DNA of 34,318 bases, taken from assembly GCA_947631605.1 (NCBI GenBank), contig CANRMC010000011.1:1-34318 (forward strand). Direction: 5' to 3'. How positions within the stretch are numbered: position 1 is the stretch's first letter; each line of letters opens with the position of its first letter. Shown one piece after another: positions 16,974 through 25,275 of this stretch. Position numbers and translations under genes: made by a program. The notes beneath the pieces are model-generated. The model saw only the letters and a list, made by a program, of their open reading frames with translations, ran no database searches and was not told the DNA's origin. The stretch is from an uncultured Lachnospiraceae bacterium (lineage in GTDB: Bacteria; Bacillota; Clostridia; Lachnospirales; Lachnospiraceae).

Positions 16974-19496
16974 GTGATTGTTTTGAACTATAGGGAATTT
17001 TTACAGACCAAAATTGAGCTTGCTTCGGAAAGCGGGTTCGTAATTAAACCGGAAGAAATAAATCCGGCACTGAAACCACACCAGAGAGACGCTGTAATGT
17101 GGGCATTACGTGGAGGCAGAAGGGCGTTATTTGAATCGTTCGGTTTGGGCAAAACCATACAGGAAATAGAGTTCTGTCATCAGGTTATTAGGAAATATGG
17201 CGGTAAAGCTCTTATTGTCCTTCCGCTTGGAGTGAAACAGGAATTTACCCATGATGCGGTGTCTATATTAGGGTATGAGAAACCTGAATACGTCCGAACC
17301 ATGGAAGAGGTCAAACATGCAGCGACAGACATCATGATCACAAATTATGAGAGAGTGAGAGATGGGGATATTGACGTCCGGTTCTTCATGGCAACATCTT
17401 TGGACGAAGCTTCCGTTCTTCGTAGCTTTGGAAGTAAGACATATCAGACATTCTTAGACAAGTTTAAGGGCATTCCATATAAATTAGTTGCAACTGCAAC
17501 TCCATCTCCAAATAAGTACAAAGAGTTGATTCATTATGCCGGCTACTTAGAGATCATGGATACCGGACAGGCTTTAACAAGATTCTTCCAGCGTGACAGC
17601 ACAAAAGCAAACAATCTGACTTTGTATCCGAATATGGAAGATGAATTCTGGCTATGGGTAAGCAGTTGGGCATTGTTCGTAACAAAGCCATCTGATCTTA
17701 GTATTGAATATTCTGATGATGGATATATTCTTCCGGATCTTGAAGTGAGGTGGCATGAGCTTCCAATCACATATGGGAATGCTTTCGATCGGGACGGACA
17801 GATGAAACTTTTTGATGATGCCTCTGTCAGTTTATCGGAGGAAGCAAAGATCAAACGTGAAAGCATAGATGCACGATTGGAGAAAACAAAGGAAATTGTG
17901 GACCAGTCTCCAGATGAACATTTTATTCTTTGGCACGATCTGGAAAACGAAAGAAAAGCAATTAAGAATATCATGCCAGAGGCAGTAGATGTATATGGTT
18001 CACAGGATTATGACTTAAGGGAACGGCGTGTTATTGATTTCTCGGAAGGAAAGACCCGACTATTTGCAACGAAAAAATCAATATCTGGATCTGGATGTAA
18101 TTTTCAAAAATATTGCCATAGAGCGATATTTGTCGGGATAGATTACGAATTTAATGACTTTATTCAGGCTGTGCATAGAATATACCGTTTTTTGCAAAAG
18201 GAACAGGTAATCATAGATATCATATACATGGAAAATGAAAGGCATATCAAAGATGTATTGATTGAAAAATGGAAAAACCATGACCATATGGTAGATAAGA
18301 TGATAGAAATTGTTCAGACGTATGGACTAAGCCATGCCAAAATAACAGGAGGCTTACAGAGAAAAATGGGAGTAGAGACAGTGAGAGTCGAAGGAAAATA
18401 TTATACAGCCGTACATGATGACTGCGTAGAAGAGACAAGGCGAATGAAGGATGATAGTGTGGATCTGATACATACATCAATACCGTTCGGAAACCATTAT
18501 GAATACAGCGCAAATTACAATGATTTCGGGCACAACAAAGATACAGACTGTTTTTTTGAGCAGATGGACTTCTTGACACCGGAGCTTTTGAGGGTATTGA
18601 AGCCGGGAAGAGTGGCGGCTATTCATGTAAAGGACAGGGTGCTTTTTGGAAATGCAACCGGTACCGGTATGCCGACAATCGAACCATTCCATGCGCTTTG
18701 TATCAGTCACTACATGAAGCATGGTTTTCAGTATTTCGGCATGATTACGGTTGTTACGGACGTTGTTCGTGAGAATAATCAGACATACCGGCTCGGTTGG
18801 TCGGAACAATGTAAAGACGGTTCGAAGATGGGGGTTGGTTGTCCGGAATACATTCTTCTTTTCCGCAAGTTGCCAACAGACCGTTCAACTGCTTATGCGG
18901 ATGTACCTGTGACAAAATCAAAAGAAGAATATACTAGGGCGCAGTGGCAGATTGATGCACATGGATATTGGCGCAGTTCCGGAGATCGGCTGATTAGCAA
19001 AGATGAGCTGGAGCATATCGATATAAAGAATTTGCAAGGTGTATATCGCAAGTATTCCAGAATGTCAATTTATAACTACGAAGAGCATGTTGCACTTGCA
19101 AAGAAATTAGATGGAAATGGCAGGCTGCCGGCGACCTTTATGGTGGTTGCTCCTGGATCCTGGAATGATTTGGATGTCTGGGACGATATCAACAGAATGC
19201 GTACGCTGAATACTACACAGAGCCGGCGGAGGCAGCAGATGCATGTCTGTCCGCTTCAGTTGGATATTGTAGAGAGAATAATCAATCGATATACCAATAA
19301 AGGCGATATTGTTTATGATCCATTCGCCGGCCTTATGACAGTACCGATGGTTGCTGTCAAGATGGAGAGATATGGGATTGGTTGTGAACTGAACCCAGAT
19401 TATTATCGTGATGGAGTCGGCTATCTGCAGGAAGTGGAAAACGATAGAGAATCACCGACGTTGTTTGATTTTATAGGGGTGGAAAATAATGAGTGA
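16974..19496 (+). CDS. SNF2-family helicase fused to C-terminal DNA methyltransferase
   Basis: LKPHQRDAVMWALRGGRRALFESFGLGKT; LDEAS; QAVHRIYRF; MTase DLIHTSIPFGNHYEYSANY and VYDPFAGLMTVPMVAVKMERYGIGCELNPDYY. Confidence 0.88.
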   Translation: MIVLNYREFLQTKIELASESGFVIKPEEINPALKPHQRDAVMWALRGGRRALFESFGLGKTIQEIEFCHQVIRKYGGKALIVLPLGVKQEFTHDAVSILGYEKPEYVRTMEEVKHAATDIMITNYERVRDGDIDVRFFMATSLDEASVLRSFGSKTYQTFLDKFKGIPYKLVATATPSPNKYKELIHYAGYLEIMDTGQALTRFFQRDSTKANNLTLYPNMEDEFWLWVSSWALFVTKPSDLSIEYSDDGYILPDLEVRWHELPITYGNAFDRDGQMKLFDDASVSLSEEAKIKRESIDARLEKTKEIVDQSPDEHFILWHDLENERKAIKNIMPEAVDVYGSQDYDLRERRVIDFSEGKTRLFATKKSISGSGCNFQKYCHRAIFVGIDYEFNDFIQAVHRIYRFLQKEQVIIDIIYMENERHIKDVLIEKWKNHDHMVDKMIEIVQTYGLSHAKITGGLQRKMGVETVRVEGKYYTAVHDDCVEETRRMKDDSVDLIHTSIPFGNHYEYSANYNDFGHNKDTDCFFEQMDFLTPELLRVLKPGRVAAIHVKDRVLFGNATGTGMPTIEPFHALCISHYMKHGFQYFGMITVVTDVVRENNQTYRLGWSEQCKDGSKMGVGCPEYILLFRKLPTDRSTAYADVPVTKSKEEYTRAQWQIDAHGYWRSSGDRLISKDELEHIDIKNLQGVYRKYSRMSIYNYEEHVALAKKLDGNGRLPATFMVVAPGSWNDLDVWDDINRMRTLNTTQSRRRQQMHVCPLQLDIVERIINRYTNKGDIVYDPFAGLMTVPMVAVKMERYGIGCELNPDYYRDGVGYLQEVENDRESPTLFDFIGVENNE

Positions 19497-20622
19497 AATA
19501 TATAGAAGCAGGGTTTACACCGACAGACCAGCATATGCAGATTTTGAAGCACCAGCAAAATTTGAAGCAATTAAGAGCATTATTGCCAAGCACCTGAGAG
19601 AACATCCGAATTCTATATGTTCATATTCAGGCGGGAGCGACAGCGATATAATGATTGACCTTATAGAACGTACAAGGAAACTGTTTGATTTATATCCAAT
19701 CAAATATGTATTTTTTAATACCGGCTTGGAAATGCAGGCTACGAAGGATCATGTCAAGGAAACAGCGAAAAAATACAATGTTGAAATTGAAGAACACAGA
19801 CCGAAAATAGGAATTGTTACAGCGGTAAGAACATATGGGATACCGTTTGTTTCAAAAATCATGTCGCAAGGTCTGGAAGGTTGGCAAAAGAAAGAAATAC
19901 CAATGTCAATCGCTCAAGAATATGAAGAGGCGATCGATAAGACAGAAAAACGAAAAGAACTGAAGGAACGCTATCCAAATTGCGAGAGCATCATTAATTT
20001 TATATGCTGCTGCAACTCTGCAGGAGAGCCAAGACCAAATATCCAACTAGTAATAAATTCATCAAAATATATGCGTGAATTTATCGAAGAGTTTCCACCG
20101 GATTTTAAGATCAGCGCAAAATGCTGCGACTACTGCAAAAAGCAAGTGGCGCATAACGTCCAAAAAGATTTTGATATGGTTATAACAGGTGAGCGGAGAG
20201 ATGAGGGTGGTATGCGTTCGGTGCCAAGGAAGGACAGTACTTCAATGTGTTTTTCCGAAACATCAGAGGGAAAATACCGTCTGAGACCGTTATATTATGT
20301 CAGTGATGCGGATAAGGCATGGTATAAAGAATACTACCAAATAAAATATTCAGATGCCTACGAAGTGTATGGGCTTACAAGAACAGGCTGTTGTGGTTGC
20401 CCTATATCGTACAAAGCGGTGGAAGATCTGGAGAAGATACGTCAATATGAACCAAACGTAGTAAAAGCGGCGTGGAATATCTTCGGGAAAAGTTATGATT
20501 ACAGACGGAAATATAACGAATACAAGGATAAAAAAATAAATGATGAAAAGAACAGGCAGCAGATTATTGAAGGACAGATGAGTATCTTTGATTATGTACA
20601 GCAGGAAGAGGACGGTGAATAA
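19489..20622 (+). CDS. PAPS reductase / DndC-like PP-loop ATPase-family protein with cysteine clusters
   Basis: YSGGSDSDIMIDL (SGGxDS PP-loop), FFNTGLEM, FICCCNS, KCCDYCKK, TRTGCCGCP. Confidence 0.85.
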   Translation: MSEIYRSRVYTDRPAYADFEAPAKFEAIKSIIAKHLREHPNSICSYSGGSDSDIMIDLIERTRKLFDLYPIKYVFFNTGLEMQATKDHVKETAKKYNVEIEEHRPKIGIVTAVRTYGIPFVSKIMSQGLEGWQKKEIPMSIAQEYEEAIDKTEKRKELKERYPNCESIINFICCCNSAGEPRPNIQLVINSSKYMREFIEEFPPDFKISAKCCDYCKKQVAHNVQKDFDMVITGERRDEGGMRSVPRKDSTSMCFSETSEGKYRLRPLYYVSDADKAWYKEYYQIKYSDAYEVYGLTRTGCCGCPISYKAVEDLEKIRQYEPNVVKAAWNIFGKSYDYRRKYNEYKDKKINDEKNRQQIIEGQMSIFDYVQQEEDGE

Positions 20623-20623
20623 A

Positions 20624-22240
20624 TTGAAAGATTTAATAATTGACTGCTTTGCTGGCGGAGGTGGCGCCAGCGTAGGAATTGAAATGGCATTAGGACGTCC
20701 TGTTGATATTGCTATTAATCATGATCCGCAGGCTATCCGGTTACATAAAGTAAACCACCCAGACACTTTACATCTTACTGAAGATATATTTGCGGTTGAT
20801 CTGCCCAGATATATTAAAGGTCATCATGTGGCGTTGATGTGGGCTAGCCCGGACTGTACCAGCCATAGTAAAGCAAAAGGCGGAAAACCGAGAGACTCTG
20901 GTTTACGGATATTACCATGGGCGGTTTATAAGCATGCTAAGGATATCCTGCCAGACGTAATCATAATGGAAAATGTGGAAGAGATCCAACAATGGGGTCC
21001 GCTTGATGAACGGGGATACCCAATTAAAGAGAAGAAAGGAGAAGAATATCAGAAGTTTATCGGAAAGATGCGGAGTCTCGGATATGAAAGTAACAGCAGA
21101 GAGCTGGTTGCTGCAGATTATGGGGCTCCAACCACCCGGAAACGTTGGTATGCAATCTTCCGGAGAGATGGAAAGAATATCGTCTGGCCGGAACCGACAC
21201 ATAATAAATATGGTACTGGCGGATTGAAAAAATGGGTTCCGGTGAGTACGGTGTTGGACTTCTCAGATTTAGGAAAGTCTATATTTGGAAGGAAAAAACC
21301 GCTTGCGGATAATACCATGAAGAGGATTGCCAGAGGATTGCAAAGGTTTGTATTTGAGAATCCGGAACCATTCATAGTACAGGTGAATCATGGTGGAGAT
21401 AATTTCAGAGGGCAGAGTATACATGAACCGATGCCAACAATCACTCAACGACATGGTTTTGGAAAAGTAACACCGGTTATAACGCCATATATGTTAAGAA
21501 ATAATACAGGGGCACCAGGAAGTAATGTGAACGAACCGATTTTGACAATCACAACTGGCGGTCATCATGGAGTTGTAAGCCCTTACATTATTCAGTATCA
21601 TTCAGAGACAGCCAATGAGGTTAGAGGACAGAAGGTAACGGAACCACTGCGAACTATAGATACCAGTAACCGATATGGTTCTGTAACTGCATTTCTTACA
21701 AAGTTCTACAAAACCGGAACAGGGCAAAGGTTATCAGAGCCCATACATACCATTACCACCAGTCCAGGACACTTCGGACAGGTGTCAATTATAGTAGTAA
21801 AACTGGATGAACTATTGGCAGCAGGTGTATCAGAGGAAATAGCACAAAAATGTACATGGGTATCGGAATTTATTATCGAATATTACGGATCCAGCGTAGG
21901 ACAGGCGTTAGATATTCCGTTGCATACGATTGTTACTAAAGATAGGTTTGCTTTGATTACAATCCTGGGAAATGAATATGCAATTTTAGATATTTATCTT
22001 CGGATGCTTACACCGGAAGAACTAAAGCTGGGACAAGGTTTTCCGAAGGATTATATTATCGATCATGATATAAATTGGAAACCATATCCGGTCATGGAGC
22101 AGGTAGCACGGATTGGTAATAGCGTTGTACCAATCATGGCACAAAAGTTAGTAGAAACAAATTGTGGGTATCTGAAGATCGGCGAAAGGATGCCTAATAT
22201 GAGATTAAATTACGACAACGATCAGATTAGATTTGCATGA
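20624..22240 (+). CDS. DNA cytosine-5 methyltransferase with internal repeats in the target-recognition region
   Basis: IDCFAGGGGASVGIEMALG, SPDCTSHSKAKGG, MENVEEIQQWG, GNSVVPIMAQKL; start probably TTG 20624 or GTG 20615 rather than 20588. Confidence 0.93.
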   Translation: MKDLIIDCFAGGGGASVGIEMALGRPVDIAINHDPQAIRLHKVNHPDTLHLTEDIFAVDLPRYIKGHHVALMWASPDCTSHSKAKGGKPRDSGLRILPWAVYKHAKDILPDVIIMENVEEIQQWGPLDERGYPIKEKKGEEYQKFIGKMRSLGYESNSRELVAADYGAPTTRKRWYAIFRRDGKNIVWPEPTHNKYGTGGLKKWVPVSTVLDFSDLGKSIFGRKKPLADNTMKRIARGLQRFVFENPEPFIVQVNHGGDNFRGQSIHEPMPTITQRHGFGKVTPVITPYMLRNNTGAPGSNVNEPILTITTGGHHGVVSPYIIQYHSETANEVRGQKVTEPLRTIDTSNRYGSVTAFLTKFYKTGTGQRLSEPIHTITTSPGHFGQVSIIVVKLDELLAAGVSEEIAQKCTWVSEFIIEYYGSSVGQALDIPLHTIVTKDRFALITILGNEYAILDIYLRMLTPEELKLGQGFPKDYIIDHDINWKPYPVMEQVARIGNSVVPIMAQKLVETNCGYLKIGERMPNMRLNYDNDQIRFA

Positions 22241-22267
22241 GTTGCAGGTAATGATAGGAGGAATAGC

Positions 22268-22822
22268 ATGGTTAATAAGACTGTAAACATTCTGGGGACG
22301 GAATACGAGATTAAAACCTGTCTATGGAAAGAAGACAAGTATATGCAAGATAATAGCTTGCAAGGATATTGTGCAGAATATGGTAAACGTATCATTACTG
22401 TAGATCCGGAGGACGAAGAATTTTTTAGACCGCTTAGAAAGGATGACATCGAAAGGTCCTATAAAGAGACGTTAAGACATGAGATATTCCATGCATTTTT
22501 GAATGAAAGCGGATTATCTAGTTCGTCAGGCGTACCAGAAGAAGGCTGGGCGAAAAATGAAGAGATGATTGACTGGTTTGCGATTCAGTCACCGAAAATA
22601 TTTAAGATATTTCAGGAATTGGATATTTTGTCAGGAAATATTGAACCTGATCGGAAATGTGGAAAATGTATAACAATTGACGATGAATATGAAGATACAT
22701 TATATAAATGTATGTCTGAATGCCATGAGGATTTTGTGACCATAGACGGAATGCCGGCACAAAATTTATACAAATACTGCCCGAATTGTGGGGCGAAGAT
22801 GGAGGAGTATAGGAATGAATAA
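22268..22822 (+). CDS. Phage HExxH metallopeptidase-like protein with zinc ribbon
   Basis: TLRHEIFHAFLNESGL; C-terminal YCPNCGAKM. Confidence 0.65.
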   Translation: MVNKTVNILGTEYEIKTCLWKEDKYMQDNSLQGYCAEYGKRIITVDPEDEEFFRPLRKDDIERSYKETLRHEIFHAFLNESGLSSSSGVPEEGWAKNEEMIDWFAIQSPKIFKIFQELDILSGNIEPDRKCGKCITIDDEYEDTLYKCMSECHEDFVTIDGMPAQNLYKYCPNCGAKMEEYRNE

Positions 22823-23156
22823 TAAAATATATATCAGCGGTCCGATAACCGGATCAGATAATTACATAGAGCATTTTGCGAAGGCAGAAAAGTGGCTGAA
22901 AAAGTTTGGATATTCCGTTATCAATCCGGTAAAAGTCAACGCACAACTTCCGGAAGAAACGACATATGAAGAATATATGAAAATGTCGCTTGTCATGCTT
23001 GAAATGTGCGAATACATATATATGTTAGACGGCTGGGAGAACTCCTGCGGAGCGTGTCTCGAACGGCAATATGCGCTAATGCTGGGAAAGACAATTTTTT
23101 ATCAAGCGAAGGAGATTAGAGATGTTGACATTGCCTATAAAAAAGAAATGGTTTGA
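22815..23156 (+). CDS. DUF4406 / nucleoside deoxyribosyltransferase-like
   Basis: MNNKIYISGPITGSDNYIEHFAKAEKWLKKFGYSVINPV...YMLDGWENSCGACLERQYA. Confidence 0.8.
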   Translation: MNNKIYISGPITGSDNYIEHFAKAEKWLKKFGYSVINPVKVNAQLPEETTYEEYMKMSLVMLEMCEYIYMLDGWENSCGACLERQYALMLGKTIFYQAKEIRDVDIAYKKEMV

Positions 23157-23586
23157 TATGATCCTGAGTGGCGAAAAAACAGAGGAGTATCGGGAGCTCA
23201 AACCGTATTACGCTTCTCGTTTTTGCAATTTATTCGGTTTTTCAAAAGTGATAAATGCATTTAAAAATGAAACGGAACCAAGAAAAATCATATTCCGAAA
23301 CGGATATTCAAATAACAGCCCGTCATTTATTGCGGAGTGTTCCCTATTAGTCGGCGAGGGTAGGCCGGAATGGGGTGCGGAACCGAATAAAGAATATTAT
23401 ATACTGAAAATACTGGACATTGCGCTCCCTGTCTTGTGGAAGTATGACGAGAAGTTGGGTATAGCATATTTTTGTCCGCATTGTGGAAAATTTGTCTGCG
23501 ATGATTCGGACGAAAAGTGCGAGTGGTGCAAAAAAGCAATTGATTGGAGGAATTGTGATGAATATAGAGAATATTGGAGAAGTTAA
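23122..23586 (+). CDS. ASCH domain protein
   Basis: MLTLPIKKKWFDMILSGEKTEEYRELKPYYASRF; C-terminal CxxC pairs. Confidence 0.78.
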   Translation: MLTLPIKKKWFDMILSGEKTEEYRELKPYYASRFCNLFGFSKVINAFKNETEPRKIIFRNGYSNNSPSFIAECSLLVGEGRPEWGAEPNKEYYILKILDIALPVLWKYDEKLGIAYFCPHCGKFVCDDSDEKCEWCKKAIDWRNCDEYREYWRS

Positions 23587-23797
23587 GAAAATTTTGGATA
23601 AGATAGAAGATGTAAAAAATGAAATTGAAATATTAGAAAGCAAAAAGGTTCTTTTCCTAAAAAAGTATGTGGCGGTATTTTCACGAGAAATTTGGGTTAG
23701 TAAAGAAATATATTTATTATCCGAAGATGTGCAAGCACTTATTGATTTACGGAAAAAGAAGCTTGTAGAACTGGAGAAAGGATTTGAGGAGCTGTAA
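23558..23797 (+). CDS. Small coiled-coil hypothetical protein
   Basis: MNIENIGEVKKILDKIEDVKNEIEILESKK...; RBS TTGGAGG before the ATG at 23558. Confidence 0.55.
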   Translation: MNIENIGEVKKILDKIEDVKNEIEILESKKVLFLKKYVAVFSREIWVSKEIYLLSEDVQALIDLRKKKLVELEKGFEEL

Positions 23798-23985
23798 TGA
23801 CAAATGCAGAAAAGATAAGAGGTATGACAGACATAGAACTGGCGGAGGCACTGATTGACCGAATTGACATTTATACAAAAGATGAAGAAGAAAGGTGGAT
23901 TGGTGATTTTTGGGGTGTTAGATACGAGAAAGACGATGCATTGGAAGCCGAACTGGAATGGCTAAAATCGGAGGCGAAAGAATGA
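23797..23985 (+). CDS. Small hypothetical phage protein
   Basis: MTNAEKIRGMTDIELAEALIDRIDIYTKDEEERWIGDFWGV; start overlaps previous stop. Confidence 0.6.
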   Translation: MTNAEKIRGMTDIELAEALIDRIDIYTKDEEERWIGDFWGVRYEKDDALEAELEWLKSEAKE

Positions 23986-24176
23986 GCGATGAAACAAAAC
24001 TTCTTCCATGCCCTTTTTGCGGCGGGAAAGCAGTTGTGCATGTCAATGAAGGTGTATGCGTTATTTGTACAAATTGTGAAAGCAGAACTATAAATTTGAT
24101 TGATGGAAGGGGAAATGGAAGATATACAGGAGGAGCAATAAAATCAGTGATCGAAAAATGGAACAGGAGAATATAA
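23982..24176 (+). CDS. Lar-like restriction alleviation family protein
   Basis: MSDETKLLPCPFCGGKAVVHVNEGVCVICTNCESRT...AIKSVIEKWNRRI. Confidence 0.75.
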   Translation: MSDETKLLPCPFCGGKAVVHVNEGVCVICTNCESRTINLIDGRGNGRYTGGAIKSVIEKWNRRI

Positions 24177-24198
24177 ATAAAAGATCGGAGGTGAAAGA

Positions 24199-24651
24199 AT
24201 GAACAAAGAACTGTTAAAGCAATATACGGATGCTTGCGAGCTTGTGCGTGAGACAGAATATGAGATCCGGAAGCTGGAATCGAAAAAGAAGAAACTGGCA
24301 CAGACAAGCGTCAAGGGCAGCAGTCCGGAATATCCATACACCGAAAAGCATTATCACATTTCCGGAACTGTCTATACATATGAGGATAGCAAAGCGATAG
24401 AACGAGAGCGGCAGCTTCTGAATGAACGGAAGACGGCAGCAGAACAGATCAAAATAAAGGTAGAGGAATACATCAACACGCTCAACCCCAGAATGCAGAG
24501 AATCATAACATATAGATACATACAGAATATGTCATGGGATGAAGTGGCAAAAAAAATGAAAGGGAAATGCACAGCGGAATCATTAAGATCAGAGCTTAAA
24601 AGACTGCTGGCGGAAGAGGCTGGAAAGAAGAGCGATGACATGAGCAACTGA
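24199..24651 (+). CDS. DUF1492/ArpU-like late transcription regulator (sigma region 4-like)
   Basis: INTLNPRMQRIITYRYIQNMSWDEVAKKMKGKCTAESLRSELKRLL; last early gene before late module. Confidence 0.7.
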   Translation: MNKELLKQYTDACELVRETEYEIRKLESKKKKLAQTSVKGSSPEYPYTEKHYHISGTVYTYEDSKAIERERQLLNERKTAAEQIKIKVEEYINTLNPRMQRIITYRYIQNMSWDEVAKKMKGKCTAESLRSELKRLLAEEAGKKSDDMSN

Positions 24652-24679
24652 CGTTTCGGTTGCTCTTTTTATTTTTTTT
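24642..24679 (+). terminator. Intrinsic terminator at end of early region
   Basis: GAGCAAC ... GTTGCTC + TTTTTATTTTTTTT. Confidence 0.85.
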
Positions 24680-24683
24680 AAAA

Positions 24684-24710
24684 TTTGTCCGTTTTGACCG
24701 TTTTGTCCGC
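24684..24710. repeat. Three tandem 9-bp iterons
   Basis: TTTGTCCGT TTTGACCGT TTTGTCCGC. Confidence 0.75.
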
Positions 24711-24770
24711 TCAAGATGTGTTAATATGCTATTAAGCAGAGTTATGTTGAATCATTCCTCCTGATTACAT

Positions 24771-24803
24771 GACAGCTCCGGTTAAGCCGGGGCTGTCTTT
24801 TTT
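24771..24803 (+). terminator. Second intrinsic terminator before late genes
   Basis: GACAGCTCCGG-ttaag-CCGGGGCTGTC + TTTTTT. Confidence 0.8.
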
Positions 24804-24847
24804 GTGGAGAGGCAGCAGAAAATAGACCGGAGGGGAGTAGGGCTGAT

Positions 24848-25192
24848 ATGAGCAAAAGAGCAGATCAAAATGGTACCCACCGGGGGCAGTTCGAAAAGAA
24901 TAAGAAAAAAATATATGCCACTCAATCAGTATGCGGCATATGTGGGAATCCGGTTGATTTTAAATTGAAATACCCACATCCATTGTCGCCCTGCATAGAC
25001 CATATTATTCCGATTGCAAAAGGTGGACACCCAAGCGACATAGATAACCTGCAGCTTGCTCATTGGACATGCAACCGGCAGAAGTCTGATAAGTTAATTC
25101 GAGCAAATGGAACTATTGATAGTAATCAAGAAAAAGAAATAAGCAACCGGATTCTTCCGCAATCAACAGACTGGACTAAATATCATTCATAG
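24848..25192 (+). CDS. HNH endonuclease
   Basis: CGICGNPVDFKLKYPHPLSPCIDHIIPIAKGGHPSDIDNLQLAHWTCNRQKSDK. Confidence 0.9.
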   Translation: MSKRADQNGTHRGQFEKNKKKIYATQSVCGICGNPVDFKLKYPHPLSPCIDHIIPIAKGGHPSDIDNLQLAHWTCNRQKSDKLIRANGTIDSNQEKEISNRILPQSTDWTKYHS

Positions 25193-25275
25193 GGGGGATA
25201 CCACCCCCGCGCTTGTGCAAACGAGGTTCACGCCGTCACTACGAAAATTTTCTCACGAATTTTAAGAGGTGAAAA

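Noticed and set aside
19489-20622. Complete Dnd/Ssp phosphorothioation system
   Set aside because: Only a DndC-like PP-loop protein is present; DndA, B, D, E or SspB/E-like partners are not visible
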